A DNA stretch of 64,000 bases from Brevibacillus parabrevis (GCF_003710905.1 NZ_RHHV01000008.1:287956-351955), one strand, 5' to 3'. Numbered from the stretch's first letter, positions 26,633-35,636 are shown. Translations and numbers: made by a program. The notes: a model not told the origin generated them from the sequence alone.

Positions 26633-29119
26633 GTGAAACGAAAACTGTTCCTGCTCTGTCTGGCAGGCATGTTGCTATATACGAATCCGGCTTACGCCAC
26701 GCCTTTTCCTGACAAAAAAGAGGAAGTTGTGCAGGACGCCGACAACTACTTGAAAAAAGAAGAGAAGGCGAACTTTGCGAAGTCGATGCAAAATCTGCCT
26801 GGCAGCTACAAAGTTGTCGTAGTGGAAAGCACAGCACCGGAAGCAGAATCCCCTGACATGTACGCGCAGAAGCTGTTTGACAATTACAATTTGGCTGATG
26901 ACGCGATGATGGTCGTCCTGGACTACAACACCGAACAGCTCGGGATGTATGCAGGGCCAGCCTTGCAGGCCAAAGGCGCATCGATGGAAATGCTGCATGA
27001 AAAAATGACGTCGTACTACGAACCATTCCGCAATCAGAAGCAGTATTTGAACGGCATCCAGACTTTGATCGGGGAAGTAAACCGGGAACTGAGCCGCATC
27101 TCGGACAAGCAGGCTGCCGCTCCTGCGGGTGCAACCGATGCGAAAGCACAGGAACAGACGGAGGAAAAAGACGGACTTGGCGGCATCCCGTGGTGGATTT
27201 ACGCGATCGGAGCTGTCTTTGCGGCTTTGTCAATCGGACTGGTTTACGCCATGATTCGCCGCCGCTCGATCTTTAAATTAGTCGACGACGTAGAAGATTG
27301 GAAGGATGAGCTGATAGAGAAAATCAATGTCATCGAAGTGGAAAAGCCGCTGCGCCGCTCCAGCGGAATGACAGAGGTGCGCTATCACCACCTGGCAGAC
27401 AAAAAGGAAAACTTGCTGCGCATCCGCATCCCCGATGTGGAGATGATGATTCTCGATGCGGAAGAAGCGTGCGACCGCTTCCGGTTTTCGCTGGCGCTCG
27501 GCATGCTCGATGAAGCGCGCGAGACGCTGAACCAGATCGAGGATGAACTGAACGAGCTGAAGGAAGACACCTCAAAAGTCGCGATTACCAAACAGGAGAA
27601 CAAAGTTGTCATCCCGGAAATCGGCAAGCAAGTGGAGCAGATGGAGCGCCGCTTGTCCGATTTGCGTCTGGAATACGGCTTGTCGTTTCACGAGCTGAAA
27701 GCATCGCTGGATGAGGTCGAGACGATGCGAAGCCTGGTGAAAACGGCGCGGGCGGCAGGCGACGATATCGCTGCCTACGATACGACGATCAAGGCACAGC
27801 AGCTGCTGGAACGCGTAGGGCAGACGATGGAGCAACTCCCGACGTTGGTGCATCGCGTGAAAAAGGCGATGCCGGAGGAGTTCAAGCAGCTGGAGGACGG
27901 AATCAGCCAAGCGACGCGCGACGGCTTTGACTTGAAGCAGGACGCGCTGGATAAGGCGCTGCTGCAGGCAAAGCAATTGCTTTCGTCCGCGAAAAGCGCA
28001 CTGGAAGAAGGCAATTTGGAGATGGTCTTGACTCACTCCAAAGCTTTCGATGTATTGCTGGACGCTACTTATCAAGGAATTGAAGAAGGAGTAATGGCCA
28101 AGCACGAGGCTGCGGCGGCTTCCGCTTCCGCACAGGTTCTGGAGCAGCCGCTTGCAGATGAGTGGAGCGAGAGCGAGGAAGAAGCAGCCGGAAGAGAGCA
28201 TGCCCCTGTGACTGACAAAGAACGCGAAGTCAGCGATGCAGAAGTGGCAGCGATCATCGAGCAGGCTGCACAAGTATGGAATCAGGCGAGCAAAGACGAG
28301 CATGCGCCTGTGATCCACAAGCCAGAGCCAAAAGAGTTCGTGCATGAAGCGCCAAAAGCGGCAGTATACGATCAGGAGCAAGCTGACGAGACTTTTGCGG
28401 AAGCGGCGCCGATTGCAACTGCAACACGCGACCAGTTGAGCGAAGCGGAACGGGCTGTGCTGCTGCAAGCACTCAAGAAGCCTGCCAACTCGGAAAAAGC
28501 GACTTCGGTTCATGCTCCGCCGACCAAGCCGAGCCGTGACGTCGAGGAAGAGACGGAGTACGAGCTGGTGATTCCGAAAACCCAGGCTGAGCCGCAGCCA
28601 GTCTATGAAGAGGAAGTCCAGGAGCAAGCTTATTTGCTGATCGAGACAGAGGACGATGCTCTCGACGAGCTGGAGCGGATTTCGAGTACATTGGTACGCG
28701 TGCGCCAGCAAATCAAGCGAAGCTACCTGCCTGGCATTCCCGATCATTTGAAGTACATGTTTGAAGAAGTCGTGCAAACTTTGGGACGGATCAAGATGAT
28801 CATGGAGCAGTATCGCTACGATTTGGAGGAAGTGGCGATTTTGGTTCAGGATGCGCACGAGCTGGTCGTGGAGACAGAGCGAATGGCGGAGCAAATTATT
28901 TCGACTTGCCAGCTGGCGGAAGGAGCTATCCAGTACACCAACCGCTACCGCCGCCAAAACAGGCATGTCAACGAACTGCTGACAAAAGCGGAGCAATCAT
29001 TCCGACAGCTCGCTTTCGCGGAAGCATACCAACTGGCGGAGGAAGCGCGTCTTGTCATCGAAGGCGCTCCAGCCGAGGAAGACAATCGCTGGCTTTTGCG
29101 CAGAAAGAAAAAGGGGTGA
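26633..29119 (+). CDS. ezrA: EzrA-like septation-ring regulator with N-terminal TPM domain
   Basis: The 828-residue protein has a signal peptide (1-22), a TPM-type extracytoplasmic domain (about 35-160; DDAMMVVLDYNTEQLGMYAG), a membrane helix (about 182-206) and a large helical cytoplasmic part. The latter begins DVEDWKDELIEKINVIEVEK and includes VEMMILDAEEACDRFRF and, near the end, YLPGIPDHLKYMF and QLAEGAIQYTNRYRRQ, which align with start and end of EzrA, the spectrin-like negative regulator of FtsZ rings. Between them lies a 150-residue acidic, Ala/Glu/Pro-rich linker. Classical EzrA (about 560 residues) begins directly with the membrane helix. Genomic position after refZ supports EzrA. 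Confidence 0.82.
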   Translation: MKRKLFLLCLAGMLLYTNPAYATPFPDKKEEVVQDADNYLKKEEKANFAKSMQNLPGSYKVVVVESTAPEAESPDMYAQKLFDNYNLADDAMMVVLDYNTEQLGMYAGPALQAKGASMEMLHEKMTSYYEPFRNQKQYLNGIQTLIGEVNRELSRISDKQAAAPAGATDAKAQEQTEEKDGLGGIPWWIYAIGAVFAALSIGLVYAMIRRRSIFKLVDDVEDWKDELIEKINVIEVEKPLRRSSGMTEVRYHHLADKKENLLRIRIPDVEMMILDAEEACDRFRFSLALGMLDEARETLNQIEDELNELKEDTSKVAITKQENKVVIPEIGKQVEQMERRLSDLRLEYGLSFHELKASLDEVETMRSLVKTARAAGDDIAAYDTTIKAQQLLERVGQTMEQLPTLVHRVKKAMPEEFKQLEDGISQATRDGFDLKQDALDKALLQAKQLLSSAKSALEEGNLEMVLTHSKAFDVLLDATYQGIEEGVMAKHEAAAASASAQVLEQPLADEWSESEEEAAGREHAPVTDKEREVSDAEVAAIIEQAAQVWNQASKDEHAPVIHKPEPKEFVHEAPKAAVYDQEQADETFAEAAPIATATRDQLSEAERAVLLQALKKPANSEKATSVHAPPTKPSRDVEEETEYELVIPKTQAEPQPVYEEEVQEQAYLLIETEDDALDELERISSTLVRVRQQIKRSYLPGIPDHLKYMFEEVVQTLGRIKMIMEQYRYDLEEVAILVQDAHELVVETERMAEQIISTCQLAEGAIQYTNRYRRQNRHVNELLTKAEQSFRQLAFAEAYQLAEEARLVIEGAPAEEDNRWLLRRKKKG

Positions 29120-29126
29120 GCCAGCC

Positions 29127-29327
29127 GTGAAGCTCCTTCCCTTTTTCCTGATAGCCGCAGGGGTGCTTGTCATGCTTCAGCCCCGAACGAAAAGATGGCA
29201 AAGTCGGATGAACCACTATTTCCGGGGCAATGAAAAGCGGGTGAAGCAAAGGGCGAACACATTCTTTTTGCTCGGCCTGGCCTTTGTTTTAGCAGGCTTT
29301 GCCTACTTGTTCCGGATGGCAGCCTAA
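29127..29327 (+). CDS. Small membrane protein downstream of ezrA
   Basis: The 66-residue product starts at GTG 29127 behind AAGGGGTGA. It has two hydrophobic helices (residues 3-18 and about 46-64) joined by a strongly basic loop (PRTKRWQSRMNHYFRGNEKRV). The 7-base gap to ezrA implies co-transcription and a possible partner role at the membrane. I do not recognise the family. Confidence 0.7.
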   Translation: MKLLPFFLIAAGVLVMLQPRTKRWQSRMNHYFRGNEKRVKQRANTFFLLGLAFVLAGFAYLFRMAA

Positions 29328-29342
29328 CCTAGCATTTTCCAT

Positions 29343-29396
29343 AAAAAACACCTGATCGCAGGCGGAATGCGCTCCGTACGCGACAGGTGTTTTTTT
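29343..29396 (+). terminator. Intrinsic terminator of the ezrA unit
   Basis: AAAAAACACCTG pairs with CAGGTGTTTTTTT. Confidence 0.88.
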
Positions 29397-29399
29397 GTG

Positions 29400-29436
29400 C
29401 AAAAAAAAGAAGCATCGCTCACGAGGGCGATGCTCC
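29400..29436 (-). terminator. Intrinsic terminator of the flavoprotein unit
   Basis: On the minus strand AGCATCGC pairs with GCGATGCT and is followed by a long T-run. Confidence 0.82.
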
Positions 29437-29472
29437 ATCTAGGGAAGATAAAGGGAGTAAAGGTCTGATAAC

Positions 29473-29506
29473 CAGCACCTTACAACTAGGGGGGAGTAAG
29501 GTGCTG
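29473..29506. repeat. Perfect 11-bp inverted repeat
   Basis: CAGCACCTTAC and GTAAGGTGCTG are separated by 12 bases. There is no T-run on either side, so it is not a standard terminator. It lies between the two convergent terminators and the flavoprotein stop. Confidence 0.75.
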
Positions 29507-29562
29507 ATCACTCTTTCGCAAAAAAGAGTACCTGCTTGCTAGTTTCCCCGATTTGTCTTCCC

Positions 29563-30864
29563 CTAAACGTTATTCTCGCAAAAAAATTCCAAAGCTTCTT
29601 CCGCACTGTGCGTACCTGCGGAATGTCCCGATGAAAAGGCGATAGTAATGTTGTAGCCTCCGGTATGGGCGTGAACATCCATGACTTCCCCAGCGAAGTA
29701 CAAGCCATCCATCAGCTTCGAACGCATCGTCCGCGGGTCGATTTCCTTGACGCTGACTCCGCCGCCCGTAATGAAAGCTTCTTCTAAGGAAAGCGTACCT
29801 GTGATTGTCAGTGGAAATGCTTTGATGATGCCGGCAAAGCTTGCCCAATCTTGTTTTTTCATATGGCTGTACGTCGTGTCTTCCGAGATGCCGGAAAGCG
29901 ACAGCAGCAAGGGGATAATCCGTTCAGGCAAGTAGCCTTTCAGCACGTTTTTGACCGCTTTTTTCGGTTGCTCCTCCAAAAGCTGCCAGCTTTCCGCGTT
30001 GATCTCGTCTTTGCTTTTCGCTGGCATCAGATCGAGCGTGAGCGACAGCGGGATCGCGCCGTATTTGCGTTGGCTGGTAGAAACATAGTGTCCCATCCGC
30101 AGCGAGGCTGGTCCAGACAGCCCGAAATGGGTAAAAATCATGTCGCCTTCCTGCGTGTTAATCTTTTTGCCGTTCGGGGCGTACAACGTCATCGTCACAT
30201 CGCGCAGAGACAGTCCTTGAAGCGTTTTGTCGCGAATGAACGAATCGTTTGCGGTCAGCGGCACTTCTGTAGGATACAAGTCCGTCACCGTATGTCCGGC
30301 AGCCTTGGCCCAGGCGTATCCGTCTCCCGTCGAGCCTGTCTGGGGAACCGAGCAGCCGCCTACCGCGATAATGACGCAAGGGGCTGAGAGCTTTTCGCCC
30401 GTTTGCAGCAAGATGCCAGCCGTTCTGCCGTTTTCATAGAGCACTTCCTGGACGGGAGAGTTCAGCCGGATGGTGACATTTTGCCGCTTTAAAAGGTCAA
30501 TGAGCGCCTGCGCTACAGTAACCGCCTTGTCCGTCACAGGAAACATTCGCCCGCGATCTTCTTCCTTCAGGGCGACTCCCAAGCCCTCGAAAAATTGCAT
30601 GATTTCCCGATTGCCGAATTGCGTCAGAGCGCTATACATAAAACGGCCATTGCCTGGCATTTGCTTGATCAGCTCGTCCTGTTCCTTGGCGTTGGTGACA
30701 TTGCAGCGGCCGCCGCCAGAAATGATCAGCTTGCGCCCGAGCTTCCCGCCTTTTTCTACCAGGCAGACACGCGCTCCCTGACTCGAAGCCGCAACAGCGG
30801 ACATCAGCCCGGAAGGCCCGCCGCCGATAATGATGACATCAAAATCGTACTGTGATCGATTCAT
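29563..30864 (-). CDS. ytfP: HI0933/BaiN-family NAD(P)/FAD-dependent oxidoreductase
   Basis: The protein has 433 residues from ATG 30864 (AAGGACG upstream); the ATG at 30909 would add a non-family tail. Residues 5-20 hold the FAD Rossmann motif DVIIIGGGPSGLM, then GRKLIISGGGRCNVTN, the signature of this flavoprotein family, and at the C-terminus GLYFAGEVMDVHAHTGGYN closing over the flavin. The physiological reaction of YtfP-like proteins is unknown; a gut relative (BaiN) reduces steroid intermediates. Single gene with its own terminator. Confidence 0.9.
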   Translation of the reverse strand: MNRSQYDFDVIIIGGGPSGLMSAVAASSQGARVCLVEKGGKLGRKLIISGGGRCNVTNAKEQDELIKQMPGNGRFMYSALTQFGNREIMQFFEGLGVALKEEDRGRMFPVTDKAVTVAQALIDLLKRQNVTIRLNSPVQEVLYENGRTAGILLQTGEKLSAPCVIIAVGGCSVPQTGSTGDGYAWAKAAGHTVTDLYPTEVPLTANDSFIRDKTLQGLSLRDVTMTLYAPNGKKINTQEGDMIFTHFGLSGPASLRMGHYVSTSQRKYGAIPLSLTLDLMPAKSKDEINAESWQLLEEQPKKAVKNVLKGYLPERIIPLLLSLSGISEDTTYSHMKKQDWASFAGIIKAFPLTITGTLSLEEAFITGGGVSVKEIDPRTMRSKLMDGLYFAGEVMDVHAHTGGYNITIAFSSGHSAGTHSAEEALEFFCENNV

Positions 30865-30896
30865 TTCGTTTTCGTCCTTAGTTATGGTGTAGGGTG

Positions 30897-30979
30897 AGGC
30901 ATCCCCCATTTTACCACAACACCTGCTCTCTCGCCCAAAAGAGAGCGAAGGGAACCGCGGGCGTAGAAGGGGGATGCCT
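30897..30979. repeat. Long-range inverted repeat flanking the flavoprotein 5' region
   Basis: AGGCATCCCCC (30897-30907) and GGGGGATGCCT (30969-30979) are perfect 11-bp complements enclosing an inner hairpin GCTCTC/GAGAGC near 30925-30945. It sits between the GNAT stop and the flavoprotein start and lacks a T-run on either side. Confidence 0.7.
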
Positions 30980-30984
30980 GTGCG

Positions 30985-31806
30985 TCAGGCGAGAATGTCT
31001 GCGAGCGGCTTTTTCGTAAGCACGTAGCGGACGATTGTCTCATCGCGGACGATATCCGTCACCATGTATCCTTTGGCAAAATACGTCGTGAGCAACTCGC
31101 CGGTTTGCTTGCGCCAAAGAGCGGCTACACTCATGTCTGCCTGCTTCACCTGCTGGAAGAAGGCAGGGACGGGCAAGAGCAGGACAGACTCTTCCCGATC
31201 GGTCGCCAGAGCAACAGGGGTCGGGATGCCATCCGTGATCTCATAGTGTAAAATATTTGGAGCGCCGTCATAGGACAGTCGCGGTGCTCCGTTTGCTTGG
31301 CGGGCTTCTACCCGTCCGCTGTCGATGAACCATTCCACGAGAAAACGGTCGGTCGGCAAGCCGCGGTTGAAGTCGTCATCGAGGTCGCCGTAGCAATTGG
31401 GCAAGTACGTGCGGACGATCCCGCCGAGCTTGACGATGTTCAGCACGCCATTCACTGTTTCCAGCGGATCGTACGTCCAGGTAATCTTGGAATGGCCCAT
31501 CGCTTTTGCTTCGTCCTTTTGCAGCCACTTCATCTGCACGCCAAGTCCCTGCTTGCGGTATTCGGGCAAAAAGCCCAGCATGTGCGAACAGAGATGCGTC
31601 TCCCCGTTGGTGTAGCCTGGGAAGCTGTATAAAAACCCGATCATTTCGTCTCCGTCAAACGCCCCGAGAAACAGTCCGCCAAATTTGTGCATAGTCAGCG
31701 TCATGTGGTACGGAATGGCAGAAGCAGGGTCCCATATTTTCCCTTCCATCGCTTCCAACTGCTCAATTTCGCTCGTTTCCGTCAATCTTCGCAACGTGAT
31801 CGCCAT
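30985..31806 (-). CDS. GNAT-family acetyltransferase (COG3375 type)
   Basis: The protein has 273 residues from ATG 31806, which has AGGGGG upstream; ATG 31827 is in frame but lacks a site. The N-terminal 150 residues have the GNAT fold with acetyl-CoA loop YRKQGLGVQMKWLQ, and a second half that begins TDRFLVEWFIDSGRVE, typical of the predicted COG3375 acetyltransferases whose substrate is unknown. Divergent from the M42 peptidase. Confidence 0.85.
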   Translation of the reverse strand: MAITLRRLTETSEIEQLEAMEGKIWDPASAIPYHMTLTMHKFGGLFLGAFDGDEMIGFLYSFPGYTNGETHLCSHMLGFLPEYRKQGLGVQMKWLQKDEAKAMGHSKITWTYDPLETVNGVLNIVKLGGIVRTYLPNCYGDLDDDFNRGLPTDRFLVEWFIDSGRVEARQANGAPRLSYDGAPNILHYEITDGIPTPVALATDREESVLLLPVPAFFQQVKQADMSVAALWRKQTGELLTTYFAKGYMVTDIVRDETIVRYVLTKKPLADILA

Positions 31807-31960
31807 TTCTTTTTTCCCCCTATCCAATTCGTATTTTTACTTCATTCGGACAGAAGGCGGCACATTCCTGCTTGTGAACGGTTGCATCCAAAATCAGCCT
31901 CACGGATAATAGGAGAGATAGACAAACATCCGACAAGGGATGACAGGAGGCTTGACCACA

Positions 31961-33040
31961 ATGGAAAACGACTTTCAACTGGAGCTGTGGAAACAGCTGA
32001 CCCAAGCGCCGGGAGCACCCGGCTTCGAAGGTCCGGTTCGCGATATCATGCGGGAATACTTGGGTACATATACAAACGAGTTCGTATACGATAACCTCGG
32101 CAGTATGCTCGGCGTGATGCGCGGGGATGAAAACGGTCCGAAAATCATGGTGGCCGGACATATGGATGAAGTAGGGTTCATGGTGACGCGCATTTCGGAA
32201 AAAGGCTTTATTTCGTTTCAGACGTTGGGAGGCTGGTGGGGACAAGTCCTGCTCGCCCAGCGCGTTCAAATCATAACGGAAAAAGGCGCGGTGGAAGGCG
32301 TAATCAGCTCGATTCCTCCGCACGTGCTCAGTGAAGATCAGCGCAATCGCCCGATGGACATTCGCAATATGTACATCGATATCGGAGTCGATACGCGGGA
32401 AGAAGCCGAGCAGGCAGGCGTGCGTCCGGGTCAGCAGATCGTTCCGGTTTGCCCGCTCCAGGTCATGACCAACCCGCGCCGCGTCATGGCGAAAGCGTGG
32501 GACAACCGCTACGGGTGCAGCTTGGCTGTTGAGCTGGCAAAAGAACTGCATGAGCGGCCAGGACATCCGAACGTGGTGTATGTGGGAGCAACTGTTCAGG
32601 AAGAGCTGTCTGGCGGGCGCGGAGCGAAAACCGCAGCAGCCGTTATCGAGCCGGATTTGTTCCTAGCATTGGATGCCAGCCCGGCGACCGATATTCCCGG
32701 CGTGAAAGACGAAGGCGGAAAACTGGGCGGCGGTTTGCTGATGCGGATTTACGATCCGATGTACATGATGCCGCTCGGCTTGCGGGAACTGTTGATTTCT
32801 ACATGCGAGCAGGAAAACATCCCGTACCAGATTTACATTGCCAAAGGTTATACAGACGCAGGGGTCGTGCAGCACCACGGAAAAGGAGTGCCGTCCGCCG
32901 TCATCGGAATCCCTTCCCGCTACATTCACAGCCATGCTTCGATCATCGATCGGGAAGACTACGAAGCGGCCAAGCGCCTCTTGTTCGCGATCGTGCGCAA
33001 GCTGGATCGGGTGACCTTTGAAGCGATTTTGCCGAGATAA
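31961..33040 (+). CDS. ytoP: M42 family glutamyl-type aminopeptidase
   Basis: The 359-residue dinuclear zinc aminopeptidase shows VAGHMDEVGFMV (first metal His), KAWDNRYGCS (bridging Asp), VQEELSGGRGA (catalytic and metal Glu), ALDAS and IPSRYIHSHAS (last His). Members form tetrahedral dodecamers that trim peptides in the cytoplasm. The start is ATG 31961, 10 bases after CAGGAGG. B. subtilis YtoP is the closest named relative I recognise. Followed after 18 bases by an uncharacterised gene. Confidence 0.92.
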   Translation: MENDFQLELWKQLTQAPGAPGFEGPVRDIMREYLGTYTNEFVYDNLGSMLGVMRGDENGPKIMVAGHMDEVGFMVTRISEKGFISFQTLGGWWGQVLLAQRVQIITEKGAVEGVISSIPPHVLSEDQRNRPMDIRNMYIDIGVDTREEAEQAGVRPGQQIVPVCPLQVMTNPRRVMAKAWDNRYGCSLAVELAKELHERPGHPNVVYVGATVQEELSGGRGAKTAAAVIEPDLFLALDASPATDIPGVKDEGGKLGGGLLMRIYDPMYMMPLGLRELLISTCEQENIPYQIYIAKGYTDAGVVQHHGKGVPSAVIGIPSRYIHSHASIIDREDYEAAKRLLFAIVRKLDRVTFEAILPR

Positions 33041-33058
33041 CGAGGGGAGGTGGCGCTT

Positions 33059-33568
33059 TTGAACGCAATTATTTTGTATACGAAGCGCCAAGGTCAGGCG
33101 ACGTCTTACGAATTTAATGTTTTTGACAACCAGTTCGCAACGGAAAATCTCGCTGTCCGCAAAGTGCTGATGTCCATGCTGGAGTCCGTCCGCGACCGAC
33201 TGACCGATTTGGAAGTGGAGTACAACGACAGCATGCTGGCAGAAAAGCTGGGAGCGAAGCGGGCGGGGGAAACTTTGCGCTTCCTCGGGGCGACGAGAGA
33301 GAACAGCAAGGAACATCTCAGCAACGGCATCGTCGTCAGCCGTTCTTTTCAAGCGCCGATGACTCCCGAGCGCTACGCGTATTTTTACGAACTGACAGAC
33401 ATCGCCCAACTATCGCATTACCGCCTGAAGGAAGGCGACGAAGACCGAATCGTGTTTTACTTCACACGCTATTTGCAGCTGATTGCCCCTGACGAACAGG
33501 CAAGCCAAAGCTTTTTGCAAAAGCTCGCGGAGTTCTCTCTGCCGTACAAGCTTGTGCCCATCAGTTGA
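33059..33568 (+). CDS. Conserved-looking hypothetical protein
   Basis: The start is most likely TTG 33059 (169 residues), because GAGGGGAGG lies 9 bases upstream; GTG 33050 touches that site. The protein is soluble, mixed alpha/beta, with a paired motif NAIILYTKRQGQATSYEFNVF at the start. I do not recognise the family. The short gap after ytoP and the terminators downstream suggest a two-gene unit. Confidence 0.75.
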   Translation: MNAIILYTKRQGQATSYEFNVFDNQFATENLAVRKVLMSMLESVRDRLTDLEVEYNDSMLAEKLGAKRAGETLRFLGATRENSKEHLSNGIVVSRSFQAPMTPERYAYFYELTDIAQLSHYRLKEGDEDRIVFYFTRYLQLIAPDEQASQSFLQKLAEFSLPYKLVPIS

Positions 33569-33641
33569 ACGAGACGGTGACGAGCCAAGCAAAACGGTCA
33601 TGACTGTTTTGTTGACGCAAGCGGTTACATCCGATTTCATG

Positions 33642-33680
33642 AAAAAAGCCATTTCCTCTGCATCGGGGAAATGGCTTTTT
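33642..33680. terminator. Bidirectional intrinsic terminator
   Basis: AAAAAAGCCATTTCC pairs with GGAAATGGCTTTTT. A weaker hairpin (CAAAAC/GTTTTG) sits just upstream at 33589-33610. Confidence 0.9.
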
Positions 33681-33705
33681 CGTGTAGAAACAAAGCGGGA
33701 AGCTC

Positions 33706-33843
33706 TCAAGTAGAAGGGCGATTCGGCCCTTCCAGCTTCTTGTCTCCGTAGCCAGGGGCATCGTTTTGCACTGATTTGGGCTGACGATTGCGTTCCGCAT
33801 CTTGCCCGTTTTGCTGCTGCTGCTGATTTTTTGACTGAGTCAT
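33706..33843 (-). CDS. Small Gln/Asn-rich hydrophilic protein
   Basis: The 45-residue product begins MTQSKNQQQQQNGQDAERN and ends KKLEGPNRPST. AAGGAAGG is 10 bases upstream of the ATG, and the gene starts 1 base after the MFS stop, so it is probably co-transcribed. Composition (no Cys, Trp; rich in Gln, Asn, Asp, Lys) resembles small spore-associated proteins, but I recognise no family. Confidence 0.6.
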   Translation of the reverse strand: MTQSKNQQQQQNGQDAERNRQPKSVQNDAPGYGDKKLEGPNRPST

Positions 33844-33844
33844 T

Positions 33845-35092
33845 TTACGTCGCACCTTCCTTTCTTTTCGTGCTGGACTCGTTGGTCTGCGCCGGATTTT
33901 TGTAGCGCGGGATGGCATAGACGGCAAACAACCCGAGCAGTGCCGCCAGAAACAAGGTGACGATGCCGTAAGCTATCCACGGACTTCGGCTCGCCACTCC
34001 GCCGAGTTTTTCGACCATGGCGCCGCCAAGGCTTGTCCCGATGGCGGTTCCCACTCCGGAGACAAAGTTGGAGAAGCCGAAGTACGCTCCCAGCCACTCT
34101 TCTTTGGCAAAATGGGTAACGAGCGAATCCTGGACGGGCATGAACAGCATTTCACCGAGGATAAACAGGACGGCCGCGGCACTGAGCGTGGCAAAGTGAT
34201 TGGCCCAGCCCATCGCGGTCAGTCCGGCCCCGAGCAAGGTCGTTCCGATGGCGAGTGCGATATACGGATTGATCCGCTGCAGAATAAAGCGTGAGATAAA
34301 GCCTTGCAGCAAAACGACACAGAGCGAGTTGATCGTCCAGACAAGGCCGATGAGCGTTGCGGAATGCAGTACATGCTCGCCGCGCAAAGGCAGGATCATG
34401 GTGAACTGCGCGTACAGCGCCCACATCAGCAAGGTAATTCCCGAGAACAGCAGGAAGCTGCGGTGCTTCAAAATATGCCGATATTCCGAGATCGGCGTGC
34501 GACGACAGTCAGGGCCGACACAGCGGTCATCCGGCAAGGAAAAGAACGTCAAAGCAGCGAGCAGGCCAAAAACGATGGCGGAGACGATAAACGGCTGCTG
34601 ATGAATCGCCGTCATCCACGTAATCACCAGACCTGCTACGATAATCCCGCTGTGGGCGAGAATGCCCCGCCAGGAAAAGGCTGTCGTCCGCTGCGCTTCC
34701 GCCACTTCATCGGCAATCATCGCTTTGATCGTGGGGGCCAACAGTCCGAGCCCCAGCCCGTTCACCGTCGAGAACAACAGGAAAAACCCGTAATTCGCAC
34801 TGTAATGGTAGCCGAGCATGGCACTGCCCTGAAGCAAGGCTCCCAGCGCTATGATCGCCCGTCTGCCCCACCGATCCGACATCGGCCCCCCGATCAGGCT
34901 GCCGATTTGATAGGCGATGCTGCCTGCCCCGAGAATGAAGCCCACCTGAGCCAGATGCAAGAGCCGCACCTTTTGCAAAAAAATCGGAAACACCGGGATG
35001 ACCAAATACGAAGCCATGTGCATGAAAAAAACGAGCAGCAGCAAGATCAAATAAGGCTTGTTGCGCCAGAGTGCTCCCTGTGAGGCTGTCAT
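33845..35092 (-). CDS. MFS transporter (multidrug-resistance type)
   Basis: The 415-residue protein has 12 predicted membrane helices. The MFS motif A is visible between helices 2 and 3 (GGPMSDRWGRRA), and helix 5 shows GLGLGLLAPTIKAM. It resembles drug:H+ antiporters of the YttB/Bmr group. GAGGAGG before the ATG. A polar C-terminal tail (TNESSTKRKEGAT) is followed directly by the small Gln-rich gene. Substrate unknown. Confidence 0.9.
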   Translation of the reverse strand: MTASQGALWRNKPYLILLLLVFFMHMASYLVIPVFPIFLQKVRLLHLAQVGFILGAGSIAYQIGSLIGGPMSDRWGRRAIIALGALLQGSAMLGYHYSANYGFFLLFSTVNGLGLGLLAPTIKAMIADEVAEAQRTTAFSWRGILAHSGIIVAGLVITWMTAIHQQPFIVSAIVFGLLAALTFFSLPDDRCVGPDCRRTPISEYRHILKHRSFLLFSGITLLMWALYAQFTMILPLRGEHVLHSATLIGLVWTINSLCVVLLQGFISRFILQRINPYIALAIGTTLLGAGLTAMGWANHFATLSAAAVLFILGEMLFMPVQDSLVTHFAKEEWLGAYFGFSNFVSGVGTAIGTSLGGAMVEKLGGVASRSPWIAYGIVTLFLAALLGLFAVYAIPRYKNPAQTNESSTKRKEGAT

Positions 35093-35305
35093 AATCGCCT
35101 CCTCTAGTTGTTCAACATCCTTTCTAGTATGAGTGGAAAAGGTTTGTCTCTATGCAACAAAAATGGGCGAGCGTACAAATGTGCACGCGAGGCAGGCGGG
35201 TGTCCAATCCAACATTCATCCCGATACATATACCTATAGAGAAAAGGTGCCATGGGCGGTATGCCAGGTGCAATGGTTCGAGCTAGTGTGAAGGGGGGAT
35301 CTCGC

Positions 35306-35410
35306 ATGAAAGGTTTTGGTTTTTTTAACCAAGATGGCTTTGAAGTGGTGATCTGGATTATCGTGATCATCTTTCTCCTCTCCATATTCTTTGACGAAGG
35401 GATAGATTGA
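35306..35410 (+). CDS. Tiny single-helix membrane protein
   Basis: The 34-residue product MKGFGFFNQDGFEVVIWIIV... ends LLSIFFDEGID. AAGGGGGG lies 7 bases before the ATG. It has the overall layout of YjcZ-like sporulation peptides (Gly/Phe head, one hydrophobic helix, acidic tail) but without the Cys tail. One base separates its stop from the next start, so the two are coupled. Confidence 0.65.
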   Translation: MKGFGFFNQDGFEVVIWIIVIIFLLSIFFDEGID

Positions 35411-35411
35411 G

Positions 35412-35636
35412 ATGAGCGCATATCGGCCAGTTCGCCGCCTGAACAATCACTACCGCTCCAATCAAGGCTTCAAAGCATGGATCAAGGCCAATGAGCAATG
35501 GTTCAAAGAAAATCCGGAAGTGTTCAAACAAGTGTTAAGCAATCCGAATATGGTCAATTTGTTTATGGATCTTATGGTGATGAACTCCCCGCGCATCCAA
35601 AAACGTCTGCGCAGATGGGGCAGGAACAAGCCATGA
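35412..35636 (+). CDS. Small basic protein, probably sporulation-related
   Basis: The 74-residue product (MSAYRPVRRLNNHYRSNQGF...) is basic and helical, ending in RLRRWGRNKP. It is translated from an ATG one base after the preceding stop, likely by coupling. It lies in front of ytrHI, in a sporulation neighbourhood, but no motif reveals its job. Confidence 0.65.
   Translation: MSAYRPVRRLNNHYRSNQGFKAWIKANEQWFKENPEVFKQVLSNPNMVNLFMDLMVMNSPRIQKRLRRWGRNKP

Noticed and set aside
35274..35290. GGTTCGAGCTAG resembling a tRNA T-arm
   Set aside because: No acceptor, D or anticodon arms can be built around it.
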